Origin: Gracilaria domingensis
Taxonomy: Eukaryota > Rhodophyta > Florideophyceae > Gracilariales > Gracilariaceae
NCBI GenBank assembly: GCA_022539475.1
Contig: VCMS01000089.1
Location: 1 to 64,000 of the forward strand
DNA length: 64,000 nt
Direction of reading: 5' to 3'
The translations under genes and the position numbers were made by a program. Positions 30,100 to 40,898 of this stretch are shown here, piece by piece (position 1 is the stretch's first letter; each line of letters starts with the position of its first letter). The notes beneath the pieces were generated by a model. That model searched no databases. It was given only the letters and a program-made list of their open reading frames with translations, and had not been told where the DNA came from.

Positions 30100-31080
30100 A
30101 TGAGCACCCGTTTGAAGTCGTATCAATGGATTGCGGTCGTTTTCTTTGCCTCTCTCTTTTGCGTGCAGTCATATGCGCACTCTGCTTCAACTACGGCTTG
30201 CACTATCACCGATCAAGGCTGCCCATGCTCACGAGCAACCCCATCTGGCTCGTGCATGAAAAACCAAGGTGATGGAAAGTGTTTGCTTGGCACCTGTCAA
30301 CCATCCTATCGCTGCGACTGTCTCGGCTACGAAATGTGCAGGAACTCCCTCTGCTCTGTGTTTACTGCTGTGGACGGCACTATTCCAAGCGACGCTATGG
30401 CCTTCGCTTGTCATCTTACACCTGATGCAGGATCGTGCACTGTTTTCGATTATGTCATAGACACCGTCGAGGCCGCTGTCAATGCCAAGATTGACGCCAG
30501 CAATTCCAACAACGAGGCTCTTATTCATAGCGTTGATGCACAGCGTCTTGTCGTTGACGTCCAAGCTGAAGACGTGCTCGTCAACGAAGAACTGTACACC
30601 ATCGACTCAGTAAGAGATCAAATGACACCAGAGGAACAGGACGAAATCTTTTCAAATGCTAGTCTCATCAAAGATTCGGTTACTCGGTGTGCTCGCAATG
30701 CTCTTAATATTAGTTTAGAGGCTAATGAAGCCTATGACAAGAACTTGAAAACTGCCGATTTCGCTCGCAACGCTATTCAAGCTGAGCGGGATGGAAGGGA
30801 TGCCGAGCATAAACTGGAGGAAGAGGAGGAAAAGGCAAAGATGGAGAATCGCGATTGTTCGGTTTGCATCCAGCTCCAGGGAGACATTGAAAGATTGAAA
30901 CAGCTTCGCAGAGATGCGGCCGTGAACGCGGGAAACTCCGCCAGGGCTTGCGCTAAGAACAAGGATGCTACCTCTATCGTTCTCAAGGAGATTCACGAGA
31001 CGCGCGTGAATTGTGGGTTTGCAAGAGCCAAGGTTCTTACTCACATCGCCAAGCTGAAGGCTCGTTTGGGACTCCCCTGA
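30100..31080 (+). CDS. Secreted Cys-rich/coiled-coil protein, unknown function
   Basis: 326 residues from the ATG at 30100 (MSTRLKSYQW); an open stretch upstream lacks an ATG. A signal peptide follows (WIAVVFFASLFCVQSYAHSA). Mature residues of about 35-95 are Cys-rich (CTITDQGCPC...CMKNQGDGKCLLGTCQPSYRCDCLGYEMCRNSLC), a pattern suggesting a small disulfide-bonded domain. The remainder is acidic and helical with heptads and a long charged segment (ERDGRDAEHKLEEEEEKAKMENRDC), ending in a basic helix. Further Cys pairs (DCSVC) may cross-link chains. No transmembrane segment. Family not recognised; it looks like an extracellular, possibly oligomeric, cell-wall or matrix protein. Confidence 0.75.
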   Translation: MSTRLKSYQWIAVVFFASLFCVQSYAHSASTTACTITDQGCPCSRATPSGSCMKNQGDGKCLLGTCQPSYRCDCLGYEMCRNSLCSVFTAVDGTIPSDAMAFACHLTPDAGSCTVFDYVIDTVEAAVNAKIDASNSNNEALIHSVDAQRLVVDVQAEDVLVNEELYTIDSVRDQMTPEEQDEIFSNASLIKDSVTRCARNALNISLEANEAYDKNLKTADFARNAIQAERDGRDAEHKLEEEEEKAKMENRDCSVCIQLQGDIERLKQLRRDAAVNAGNSARACAKNKDATSIVLKEIHETRVNCGFARAKVLTHIAKLKARLGLP

Positions 31081-31842
31081 AGGAGGATGACTTAATGTCA
31101 TTTGGAGTACACGACAATCTAGAAATAAAGTACTGCGCTATAAAACGTACTTCAATGGTCAAATGGCTAAGAAAGAAGCCAGTTGGAAAGCGAAAAACAG
31201 TGTCATCTTATTCTTTTTTCATCGAAGCCATGGTATAACAAGGTTCGAAGTTCTCAAGTAGTGTAGCCGTTACATACTCTCCTTGTAAGAAGGTCCATCG
31301 TTACGTAACTTTAGGTTCGACGGTATCAAATTTTTAATTTGTTCTCACTTGGTTGAACCTCACTCGTCTATATTGCTTCTACCGGGTCAATGCTGCCCTA
31401 CGAAGCTTCTATAAGGCACACGAAGCATCATGCTGACTAATGACTTCAATGAAAGATAGCGAGGCTTCGAAGCTCTCGAGCTTCTCAGCTACTTCTTAAC
31501 AAAGCTGGCACTCTTTCTTGATATCACAGGAAACGGAACAAAGCTGGTCGCCCAGTCCTCTTTCTTTTTGATATATTTTCCCACAGCGTCTTCATGGAAC
31601 CTGGGTCCTAAGTCTGATATGATTTCTGAGACTCTACTTTTCGCCTCACTGTCCTGTTCTCCAAGATTCGAGGTAGTTGGTACACATTGCAGTAGTGGTC
31701 TGCGGATCAACGAGAATTTTATTGAAACATGCACTTGTGATGGACGTAGTTTTGTTTCCGAGTCTTGGGAAGAACTAAAAAGCAAGTGCTTTAATCCAAA
31801 GAATTTACAGCGTACCAGGGTAGCAACTAGGTCATTTACATT
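31081..31842. other. Convergent intergenic region
   Basis: 3' flanks of two convergent genes. Short frames at 31489-31846 overlap on both strands and have no recognised domain. The words GAAGC and GAAGCTTC recur at 31395-31490 (CGAAGCTTC, CGAAGCATC, GAGGCTTCGAAGC). Confidence 0.4.
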
Positions 31843-33414
31843 CTAAGAGCAACTAGACGGCTCAGAGTTGATTAGAGAGCCCCGTCGAGAGACACCAGAC
31901 AAGCATCTGGCACTATCGCACTTGTTCGCAATGATCTTGAAGACTTCGTATCTGTAGCTTCTCCCTGAGATGCAGATGTTGAAATTCTCGTTAGCCCGAA
32001 CATTAGTGATTACGAAGTCATGTCCCCTGTTGTCAACGGTCTTCAAATGGTCAGCGATCTTGTTGCTGCCGTCGTTCTGGTAACCCTTATACCAGTCGGT
32101 GTTGCCGTTGTTTACGACCCCCTTTCTGATGAGTGTTAGTGGTTTCGAGCACTTAATCCACATATCGTTATTCTCAGTTCTGTCTGGAGCAGCAGATACG
32201 GCGGTCAAGTGGTAGTCACCAGGTTCGGACAGTCGCACGGAGAAGCACATTTCACCTTCGACGCCAGGCTTCAGAATGCCATGGTTCTTGTCGGGGCGGA
32301 ACACCAGCCCACTCAATCCACCTCTGCTCTTTCGGACCCATCCGTCAACTGGGGTGACAGAGCCGAGGGAAATGGTAACTCTATTACTACCTGTGTAAGT
32401 GCAGCGGGACCTGGTCATTGGCGGCATTGTGGTAGGAGGTTCGGTCATCGGTTCGGTCATAGGCGGCATTGTTGTGGGAGGTTCAGTCATCGGTTCAGTC
32501 GTAGTGGGCGGCTCGGTCATCGCTTCAGTCGTTGTGGGTGGCATTGTGGTGGGAGGTTCGGTCATTGCCTCAGTCATTGGAGGCATGGTAGTGGGAGGTT
32601 CGGTCATCGGCGGCATTGTCGTTGCGTCCGTCATGGTGGGAGGTACAGTAGTCTCATCCATCATCATTGGCGGCATGGCTCCGTCCATCATCATTGCTTC
32701 TTCACCAGACATTGGAGTGTATTCTGGAGTGAAGGTGGGCATGTCATCAGGCATCGGTGACGACTCCATGGACATTTCTGGGGACGGCTCCATCGGCTCC
32801 TCGCTGCTCATTACTTCGGATGGCATGAAGGGCATGTCGCCCATGGTTCCCATTGACCCCATGCCCATTTGAATATCATCCATAGACATGGTAGGCACCC
32901 TTGGCGTGGCGGCCGGTTCCATAGACGTCATCTGCGATGAGGTGTCTGGTGTTTCCATGGGCATCACCTGCGGTGTGGGTGTTGGCTCCATGGGCACCAT
33001 CTGCGGTGTGGGTGTCGGCTCCATGGGCATCATTCGGGGGGCGAGTGCAGGTTCCGTGAGCACTGGTTGCGGTGCGGGTGTTGACGACACCATGTTCATC
33101 ATTTGCGAGAGAGTGGACAGAACGACGGTCGGGCGGACCTCACCGCCCTCACATATTCTCTTGATTTCAGGGTTCAAGCATGGGAAATGATCAGAACGAT
33201 CGTCATTGCAATGGGAACAGGCTGACTCGAGACATTCCATGGCCTGCTCGAGGGTGCTCACAGCTTTGCAGCCGTTCGATTCCGTCTGCATGCCCTGAGG
33301 GCACCTCTCCTGGAAGATGATGCACAGCGCGGAATAGAAGCCATTACGAGCTTGGACAAGGGAGAGCAATGCTGCAACGGCGTGCAGTAGCACAAGCGAT
33401 GAAAGTGCACGCAT
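31843..33414 (-). CDS. Secreted mucin-like protein with C-terminal folded domain
   Basis: 523 residues from the ATG at 33414. A signal peptide (SLVLLHAVAALLSLVQA) is followed by a Cys-rich N-terminal region (about 30-90, with several CxxxC-type pairs). Residues of about 110-335 are low-complexity and rich in Met, Thr, Pro and Glu, built on units such as MEPTPTPQM and MTEPPTTMPPM; Thr/Pro density suggests O-glycosylation. The C-terminal 185 residues look folded (CTYTGSNRVTISLGSV... to YRYEVFKIIANKC), with alternating beta-type hydrophobics reminiscent of carbohydrate-binding beta-sandwich modules (malectin/CBM6-like), a suggestion only. Likely an extracellular matrix or cell-wall protein. It forms a cluster with the two other secretory genes. 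Confidence 0.8.
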   Translation of the reverse strand: MRALSSLVLLHAVAALLSLVQARNGFYSALCIIFQERCPQGMQTESNGCKAVSTLEQAMECLESACSHCNDDRSDHFPCLNPEIKRICEGGEVRPTVVLSTLSQMMNMVSSTPAPQPVLTEPALAPRMMPMEPTPTPQMVPMEPTPTPQVMPMETPDTSSQMTSMEPAATPRVPTMSMDDIQMGMGSMGTMGDMPFMPSEVMSSEEPMEPSPEMSMESSPMPDDMPTFTPEYTPMSGEEAMMMDGAMPPMMMDETTVPPTMTDATTMPPMTEPPTTMPPMTEAMTEPPTTMPPTTTEAMTEPPTTTEPMTEPPTTMPPMTEPMTEPPTTMPPMTRSRCTYTGSNRVTISLGSVTPVDGWVRKSRGGLSGLVFRPDKNHGILKPGVEGEMCFSVRLSEPGDYHLTAVSAAPDRTENNDMWIKCSKPLTLIRKGVVNNGNTDWYKGYQNDGSNKIADHLKTVDNRGHDFVITNVRANENFNICISGRSYRYEVFKIIANKCDSARCLSGVSRRGSLINSEPSSCS

Positions 33415-35678
33415 GATGTTCAGTGCGAGCGGTGTATTAGCGTTATGTTAAAGAGTTGGAATCGGTTGTTAGTTCCGCCAGGGAGTGGAGAGGGGGGGGA
33501 CACTGTGAGACCATCTGCCCGTCGCCATGACTGCGCGAGACGCCCTTTATACTGCGCACAGGCTTCATTCAGGGCAGGGGGAGAGCAGAAAAGTAAGAGG
33601 AGCAGGCGTGGCGCATGGATTTGGGATCAACGCGTAGAGTTCGCATGACGAGTGATTTTGGATAGGGAATGTGGCACGCTAAGCGGGCATGAATCGCAGA
33701 AAGCGCCATAAATCAAAGCGTGAGTGTGAGCAACGTTGATCGACGGGCAAGGTTGCGGGATGCGCAGCGAGTGAGTGAGCCGCCGGCGACGTGCGCCCGA
33801 CAGCGGCGATGAGCGTGGCAGCGCCGTGGCGGTTGCGGCAATGCGTGCCGCTGGCTGAATCACGGCGCGCAACCGACGCATGCGTTGCGCGCCCAACTGC
33901 CGCGCTTTTTTGATTCGGCGCGGCGCACCCCCTCGCGCGGCGCACGTGATTGGTGGCCGCTCTGCTCCACGGCGCGTGCGCGTGGCTGCCACCCAGCTCA
34001 CGCGCTGAACTTCACCGCCTGCCCCGCTCTCTCCACCTGCGTATCTACCCACCCCCTACTCTCCAGCTTTCGAGTCGAATCTCGTTGAAGCCCCCTCGCG
34101 GGTGCAGGAGCGCGTTTGACTTATAAACCTATTTCTGCCCCCGTTACCGTGGCTGCGCACAGCGATACGTGCGCCGCCGCAGAGAGAGAGACGATGCACG
34201 ATAAGGTCAGCTTTGACTTACTCTGCGTCCTCTAACGCTTTCCGCCTGGCGGACATCGCAAACGATTCGGTGTTAGAGAAGAGAGAACGTCTCGTCTCCA
34301 CTCTCAAATGGTGAACCGCACGAGGATTATCGCCATAAACGTGGACCCGCGCCATCTCGCAACGTTTTCCATTGACACATCAAGCCACCAGGAACTCGCT
34401 TCCCAGCATGACACAATTGGGTGAGATGAGCGACAGCGAGCGAGAGCAGGCACCACGTATGCCATGCAGCGCTTCGCTCGCCGGGAAATGACAGTATGCA
34501 TGCATAGATGAGTAAATTCTTACGATATCAAATCATCGTCGTTCGCAATCAACCATTCGCCTAGCTCTTTCGCCGAAATTGAAAACCACACCAGCTGCCA
34601 CGCACTCCACGAAGGTGCACGCTTGTCATTCAGTGAGGGGCCAGTGGCAAATATAGAGCAGAACATGACGGAACAGTCCTCCGCTCTGAACGCTCGCAGC
34701 GTTAGGCTAGGCGCGCCATTATTGCGGACTCTTCAAACGTTGTGCCGTGGCACCACGTAACGCACGATGAAACATACAAGGGTACACAAAGTGTAAGGTC
34801 AAAATCAAACAGCGCATATGCGAAACATCGCGCACCTTGTGTTTGTTCAGTCACATTTCAGTGCACGCCATCTCACGTGACTAGAGGGTACGCTTGGAAC
34901 AAGGATCTGCAAGGAGCAACGACACTGCGATATCTAGTTGAGGTTATAAGGACAGGAGGGCTATAAGGCTACTGCATGGTAGCTAGACTACCTGACACTT
35001 ATCGATCAGGTACGTGTACTGACGGTAACAAGTTTTCTGGGTTAAAAAGGTTATCCTTATATCCTTGTGATTAACACACAGTTCGACGCGAGTCCCAAAC
35101 AGATAGCAAGTACACCACCTTCTGCACACACCGTACTAGTTTATCTTTGCCAAAGTCTCTAGATAGATAAAACAAATAATCTTAGCCCTTCCGAGAGAGA
35201 TACTACAGTACAATGAGTGTGAGGTCTGGATGAGAGGAGCCTTCCATATCATGCTTTCCTGGGTCACTCTGCTAGTTGCAAAGTGCTCACAAAACAGCAA
35301 AGGCCGCCGAGTTGCAACAGTCAGTCCAATCTGGAACTGCCTCTAGAGGTGCGTACAGTTCCAACTCATCCATCGCATTCTCGTGCTCCTCTTCGCTTAA
35401 GTCACGATACCACAGTTAAGCCTCAGCGAGACACTTCGCAATATTGTTTTCTCCTCTTTCAATAGCTTGTTTACACAAAACATCGTAGAACTTAAAAAAA
35501 TAACCATAACAGCCGTAATTTCGTCTACCGGCTATAGAGCAGATACAACTTGTCTCGCTCCACCCACGAGAAATGCTGTTCCGATTTCCAAACTTTCGTT
35601 ACTTCCAGAAAAGTGTTTACAACTGCACCAACGCAAATACAGTTATTGTAATGATGATCGATTGCTTATCGTCAAACT
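33415..35678. other. Long intergenic region, GC-rich then AT-rich, no gene supported
   Basis: 33.6-34.15 kb is GC-rich and has overlapping stop-poor frames on both strands, which I read as composition artefacts in the promoter of the mucin-like gene. From 34.2 to 35.68 kb only short frames occur. No tRNA or repeat array seen. Confidence 0.45.
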
Positions 35679-38600
35679 TCAGAACATTTGTCTTAGCTCT
35701 TCGATTTGAGCTCTCGAGATACCATCAGCATCCTTCACAATTCGGAAGTAATCGTTACAAAAATCTCTGGCCCCTATCATCTCTATGAACTCTTGATCAT
35801 GCGTAATCAGCAGCAACTGGAAGTTACGTTGTTGGCGGCGGTTTTCGATAATGGCTTTCAAGGCAGATGCAAGACTTTCAATGTTTTCCCGATCTAGATT
35901 TGTAGTTGGTTCGTCCAACGCCAATATCCCACAATCTGAGCAGAAACTTTCCGCAAGAGCCAGACGTATGACTAAGCATGCCAAAACTTTCTGTCCCGCA
36001 CTGCATCGCCCTCTCATATCTAAAGTAGCTTGTCCTTGGCGCATTTGAACTCGGTACTGAAAGTTCCGAGTCACTGTACCTCCGATCGCTCTCGAATTGC
36101 TACTATCTGAAGTAATTTCAATCTCGTCGATATCTGTTCCTCTATACGTTTGTTGCCACAACTCCTTTATCGTTCTGTTGATTGTCCGCATCTTCAACGT
36201 ATGAAACGCGACCAAAGCCTGGTCCAGGGCCCTGTGATATCGCTCGAGATCCCCTGATGCGAGCTCCATAGTCTGCCTCTGTATCCTGCATTCTTCAAAC
36301 TTTCTTCTGCTCCCAGCCTTTTCTGCAACTGCCAGCTCTCCTTTCTTCTCCTTGTAGCGTTCGACAAACACCTGTCTCTTTCCCAATGTGGCATGCCGGG
36401 CTGAGTTTTTCTCGTTCACTGTATTTCGAAGTTGATCAACCTTTTCCATTGGTATCATGCCAGTCTCTCTCTCAATTGCAGATAGTTCATCTTGAACGTG
36501 TCGTATGGATCGGGCATTAACTGCAAGCTCTTGCTCTTGAATCCGATAACGTTGATTATCCCGCAGATTGCGTATTTTGGCTTCCATCTCTCTCTGTGCA
36601 TCGGATGCTGTTTGCAACTCCTTCTCTTGGGCTCTCTTGTCATTGTCCTTCGTTTCTATCTCTTTCATTATGTTGTCGAGGGATGTGAGAAGATCACTCA
36701 GTTCAGACTGTCGCCCGCTACGCTCATACGCTTCTACTTCGTGGAAGCAATTGTTCCATTGTTGTATCTGCATTCGCCGTTTTGATAACAGCTCGTTCGC
36801 GCGCTTCAGGTTATTTGCAGCCTCTACACGCACAACAGCGAGCTCTTGTTCGTAGTACTCGATATCATTTTCCAATTGTTTCGCTTTTGAAGCATCATTC
36901 AAAAGACTTTTGTCGAGTTCCGTAATAAGTGAGACTATCTCCTTCTTAGCCAACGTTAAGCGTTTATGACTCTCTGCGTTAGTGTTTTGTTGCAGGAGGT
37001 TTTGCCTAGCTAGATGCACGCGATTCTCGGCTCGACGTATTTCGTCCTTCTCGCGATCTAAGGTCCGGCCGTCCCTATCAATTGAGTCCTGCAACTTGTT
37101 CATTTCTTCTTCCATTGTCCGCATCTCCTTCTCCACTTCATTCAAAGATCGGGACTCACTGCCGCCCATTGTGAGGTTCATTCTCTGGCTTTCTACCTCC
37201 CTGGCAGCCTTTTGGAACTCAACAAAATTCTGTTCGAACTCTATCCTCTTCGACGGAATTTGCTTCATTGAGCTGGTCCTTCCCGTACCCTTCTCGAGCT
37301 CTGCGACAAGTGAGCTGGCTTTCTCCGCGTCCAAAGCGAATTTTCTTATCTCTTTGTCGATGTCAACTATCTTCGCTGATGCGGCCTTGTAAGATTGGCC
37401 TTTTACCAAGGCGTTTGCGCTTTGCGATTGCAATTGCCGGAGTACTTGTGATGCATCCTGAATTTTTTTGAGGACATCTTTCGCGTTTCCCATGAGCTCT
37501 GGATTCTTGTAGTTCTGTACGCGAGCCAGCAAGCTCTTTCTCTGGTCTGCCTGTTTCTTCGATGACGATATGCCGCAGGCAGGGCATCGATGTTTAGGGT
37601 CCTTATCAAAAATTTCTAGCTCTTGCTCCGCAAGAAATGGTCCACTTTCAAGTTGCGATATTCGTTGATTAGCCTGAAGAAGTTCGGTATCCATCTTCTC
37701 GACGGCTTCGTTTACCGCCTCAACATGCTTCTGTTCAAGAACTTGTGGCCTCAGTGTATCCTCATTTGACGCAATGGTCACTTGTTCAATAAGCGCAGCG
37801 ACCTCATGTACTCCTGCTGGGGACTGCGGTACAAGTTTGAGCTTCTTCGTACTGCGATGCACCTGCAACCGCTGTGTGTCGAAGGATTTCTTAGCCTCGT
37901 CCAGTTGGGTGCGGAGTTCTTCACGTCTGGAGGTTATGGAGTTCAAAGCCTGAGAGGCTTCAGTCTTAAGCCGAGTAGCATCTGCATTTATGACATCATT
38001 ACTCGCCAGAATTCTATTGCAAGCTTCCATGACAGCTTCCTTGTTTTCCTTTGCGCCAGCTTCTGATGGATTAGACGCAACACTGGCTAAAGACTCCTTC
38101 GCCTCCGTCAAGTCACCTCGATCACTAACAAACGGAAGAAGGTCGTCTACAGAAGAAAGCAAAATGTCCACAAAGTCTTCCGTTAAACGCTCAAAAGCAG
38201 TCCGCTTTCTTGCAGCAGTTTCAACGGAGATATCAAACCTTGCCTGCTCGGATTGGTCCTTTGCAAGTTGCTCACGGAGTATACGAATATCTCCAAGATC
38301 CTGCCGAAGACTGGACGCTTGTTTCCTGCTTCCCGAGATACTCTTTTCAAGCTCTGACACACGGTTGGATTCGTTCTTTTCTCCGAGGATCCTCTCTGCT
38401 GTCTTCACTTTGTTTTCCAGCTCAGCTATTGAAGATCGCGATTCTTCAAGAGACCCCAACTCCCTTCGTATATCAGAAATCTTTGACCTGTTTGCCCTTA
38501 TATCATTTTGTTTCCGCTCCATTTCAGCTTTAAGGCTCTGAGCAACCAGTTTTTCTTCATTTAACTTCGTAGATGCTTTGTCCACTTCCTTGTTACCTTC

Positions 38601-39893
38601 CAGAGCCGCTTTGTGCACAGCTTCATCGGCTCCTGCTGTCAACTGCTGCAATGCGTTCTTCCAGTCTTGGAAGCTTGCATTCTTGCTTTGTAAGGGAATC
38701 CGCTGCGCATCGCTACCTACCTGGTTTCCTTCGTGTTCAGTTGACAAAAGTTCTTCTTTGAGCTCTTTAAGGCGGGAAATGTGTTTCGTATGCATATTCT
38801 CTAGCTGCTCCAGTTTTCCTTTTCGATTTGTTCTCCTGCTGAGTTCTTGACGTAGCATTTTGAGATCTTCTTCTAAGTGTTCGATTATGCCGCTCCGCTT
38901 TGCACGTTCTCCATCGGCCCTGCCCAGGAAGGAGTCCAGTTCGCTAATTTCGTTTCGTAGCGCTTGCTCATCAAGCTCTGGCAGGTGCAGCTTCATCTCT
39001 GCGAACTTTGCGGCCTTGTCTTTCTCAATACGTGACCGCTCCCCTCGCAGTTTTTCAAGTTCAGATTGTTTCGAGCGATACGCTGCTGTGACCTGCTCTG
39101 CTTTTGATAACTCTGTGTTCAGTTCGCCAATCTCTTCGTTTAGCTGCTGAATCCCTTTCGAGTACTCGTCATGTCTCACTCTGATCTCATCGACTTCTGA
39201 CCGAACCTGTTCCAAGGCCTGCACTTTTTCCTCGTAATGCATTAGCTCGACCTTGATAGTTTTCAATTCAGCGGCCTGGTCCTTTCGATACTTTCGAATG
39301 ATATCTAGGGCTTTGGTGTACCTGGTGGCAGCAAAAATATCGTCAAACTTCTCTTTCAAGGTCTTCGGATCACTTAACGGCCACAAGGAATCTTCCTGGT
39401 GGACAAAAATAACGTTGTTCAAAACTGGTTTAGTTACGCCCATTACCTGCGGCAGAAGTGCATTTATGTCGTTGCAACGATAGGAGGACGTGGAACCGGG
39501 ATCATCCTTGCTCATTCTCTTCAGGGTTTGGTCAAGAGTCTTAAATTCAGTTTTGTATCCTGTGCCGCGCGTCGCACGCTTCAGAGTTAGTTGAAAGTGG
39601 CGAGCAACTATATACTGATCACCCCTTGCATTGCTAAACATGAGACGGATCTTCGCTTTAGTCTCGGTTTCATTATTGATACGCGGGTCATGGATAATAA
39701 AGGCAGCACCCCGCTCAACCATAGGCGGAAGATCACCAGTGGTTGCCATCTTAACTGCCTCTATGACGGTACTCTTGCCGCTGCCATTTCGACCGAGAAT
39801 GATAGTAAGAGGCTTATAAAACTTGATAAAAGTCTCTTTATCAGCACCATAACTGCGAATACCGCGAATACCAAGGCGATCAATGGTAGTCAT
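35679..39893 (-). CDS. RAD50: DNA double-strand-break repair protein RAD50
   Basis: An intact 1,404-residue single-exon gene, close to the roughly 1,310-residue eukaryotic norm. RAD50 is the SMC-like ATPase of the MRE11-RAD50-NBS1 complex, which tethers and processes DNA ends and activates checkpoint kinase signalling in the nucleus. Walker A is GRNGSGKST (residues 34-42). The Q-loop is in FVHQEDSLWPL (about 163-173). Two long coiled-coil arms flank the zinc hook CPAC (about 769-772, in HRCPACGISSS). The signature motif is RGRCSAGQKVLA with S1298, Walker B is ILALDEP (about 1323-1329), and the H-loop is in LLITHDQ (H1365). All ATPase elements are present. The start agrees with the usual RLGIRGIRSYG beginning. 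It is divergent from the RING-H2 gene. Confidence 0.97.
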   Translation of the reverse strand: MTTIDRLGIRGIRSYGADKETFIKFYKPLTIILGRNGSGKSTVIEAVKMATTGDLPPMVERGAAFIIHDPRINNETETKAKIRLMFSNARGDQYIVARHFQLTLKRATRGTGYKTEFKTLDQTLKRMSKDDPGSTSSYRCNDINALLPQVMGVTKPVLNNVIFVHQEDSLWPLSDPKTLKEKFDDIFAATRYTKALDIIRKYRKDQAAELKTIKVELMHYEEKVQALEQVRSEVDEIRVRHDEYSKGIQQLNEEIGELNTELSKAEQVTAAYRSKQSELEKLRGERSRIEKDKAAKFAEMKLHLPELDEQALRNEISELDSFLGRADGERAKRSGIIEHLEEDLKMLRQELSRRTNRKGKLEQLENMHTKHISRLKELKEELLSTEHEGNQVGSDAQRIPLQSKNASFQDWKNALQQLTAGADEAVHKAALEGNKEVDKASTKLNEEKLVAQSLKAEMERKQNDIRANRSKISDIRRELGSLEESRSSIAELENKVKTAERILGEKNESNRVSELEKSISGSRKQASSLRQDLGDIRILREQLAKDQSEQARFDISVETAARKRTAFERLTEDFVDILLSSVDDLLPFVSDRGDLTEAKESLASVASNPSEAGAKENKEAVMEACNRILASNDVINADATRLKTEASQALNSITSRREELRTQLDEAKKSFDTQRLQVHRSTKKLKLVPQSPAGVHEVAALIEQVTIASNEDTLRPQVLEQKHVEAVNEAVEKMDTELLQANQRISQLESGPFLAEQELEIFDKDPKHRCPACGISSSKKQADQRKSLLARVQNYKNPELMGNAKDVLKKIQDASQVLRQLQSQSANALVKGQSYKAASAKIVDIDKEIRKFALDAEKASSLVAELEKGTGRTSSMKQIPSKRIEFEQNFVEFQKAAREVESQRMNLTMGGSESRSLNEVEKEMRTMEEEMNKLQDSIDRDGRTLDREKDEIRRAENRVHLARQNLLQQNTNAESHKRLTLAKKEIVSLITELDKSLLNDASKAKQLENDIEYYEQELAVVRVEAANNLKRANELLSKRRMQIQQWNNCFHEVEAYERSGRQSELSDLLTSLDNIMKEIETKDNDKRAQEKELQTASDAQREMEAKIRNLRDNQRYRIQEQELAVNARSIRHVQDELSAIERETGMIPMEKVDQLRNTVNEKNSARHATLGKRQVFVERYKEKKGELAVAEKAGSRRKFEECRIQRQTMELASGDLERYHRALDQALVAFHTLKMRTINRTIKELWQQTYRGTDIDEIEITSDSSNSRAIGGTVTRNFQYRVQMRQGQATLDMRGRCSAGQKVLACLVIRLALAESFCSDCGILALDEPTTNLDRENIESLASALKAIIENRRQQRNFQLLLITHDQEFIEMIGARDFCNDYFRIVKDADGISRAQIEELRQMF

Positions 39894-40898
39894 ATTGGCG
39901 TATGACGGGACGGGGAGAGGTAATGTTCAAGACCACAAGAACGGACTATGCAATGACATGAATCAGGGACTCTGCTGAGGCTAAAACGGAATCGGTTCTG
40001 GTCCAGAACGCAGGTTCACTTTTGAGACGAGATGAATGAGGCTAGGGGATTTCACGCGTTCTTGAGCTGTTGCCGGTTCGGAGAGTAGTGCGTCGAAGAC
40101 CGCGACCAAGGGCGTTCTCGAAGGCCAAGCGGAAAGGCGTGGCTTGGAGATGCCCAAAGCGGCGAACGGCTTCTGACAAGCACAGCGAAAGCGCTGTGGG
40201 AACCGACGGCTCTACACGAAGCTGAAGGGGATCAAGTGCCGCTCGCCTTGGACAACGCCAATTTTGCCTTTCGGGTCTGTTGTTTGCGCCAAAATCCACG
40301 TACGTAACCTTGCTGGCATTGAGAGCAGTTTACAGCATAATGCTTACACTCGATAGCTATCAAGGTTCCGTGTATGTGTACTCCTCGATTGACAACAATT
40401 AGCTCTCCTTACAGCAGCGGCCCATTGTGACACCCGTTGCAACATGTGCAAGAAAGCTAAAATTGTCGTGGGCGTGGGGCCAATCATGCACTTGGTTTGT
40501 AAGCATTGGCGCGCGTTGTAAGCGCAATCGCCTACGATAGCCTTTTTGCGCTCAACAACACCCGGGTAGCACTGCCAAATCGCAGCGAGCGCTCTGCCAG
40601 AACCAAGCGCAGCAAACGGGGCCTTTCGAAAGACCTTGTCCGCTTCGCACCAAATATATACGCCGTCCGTGCTGGCTCTCCCTGCGTACGCACTGGCGCG
40701 CGCAAGTGCCGCTGCCACCTCACCTGTGTTGTCGGCCGTGCTTGTAACAGCCATGGTCATCGCTTGACTTTTAAAGAGCGCTGAACCTTTGTCGTGCACG
40801 ATTTCGCTCCGCGTTAAGCCCCACCCTTCTTCGTCGCCACCCTTGCACTTCATTCTGTTTCGTTCAAACCAATCACCCATTCGTTCCACAGCTCTATC
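39894..40898. promoter_or_regulatory. Divergent promoter of RAD50 and a RING-H2 gene
   Basis: About 1 kb. Frames on both strands within it have no recognised content. A CCAAT motif lies at about 40869, 30 bases before the RING-H2 start. Confidence 0.4.

Noticed and set aside
32209-33190. Gly/Val- and Arg/His-rich plus-strand frames
   Set aside because: They are shadows of the Thr/Pro/Met repeats in the mucin-like gene.
33445-34088. Arg/Ala-rich frames on both strands
   Set aside because: This is a GC-rich promoter area. The frames overlap each other on both strands and have no recognisable features.
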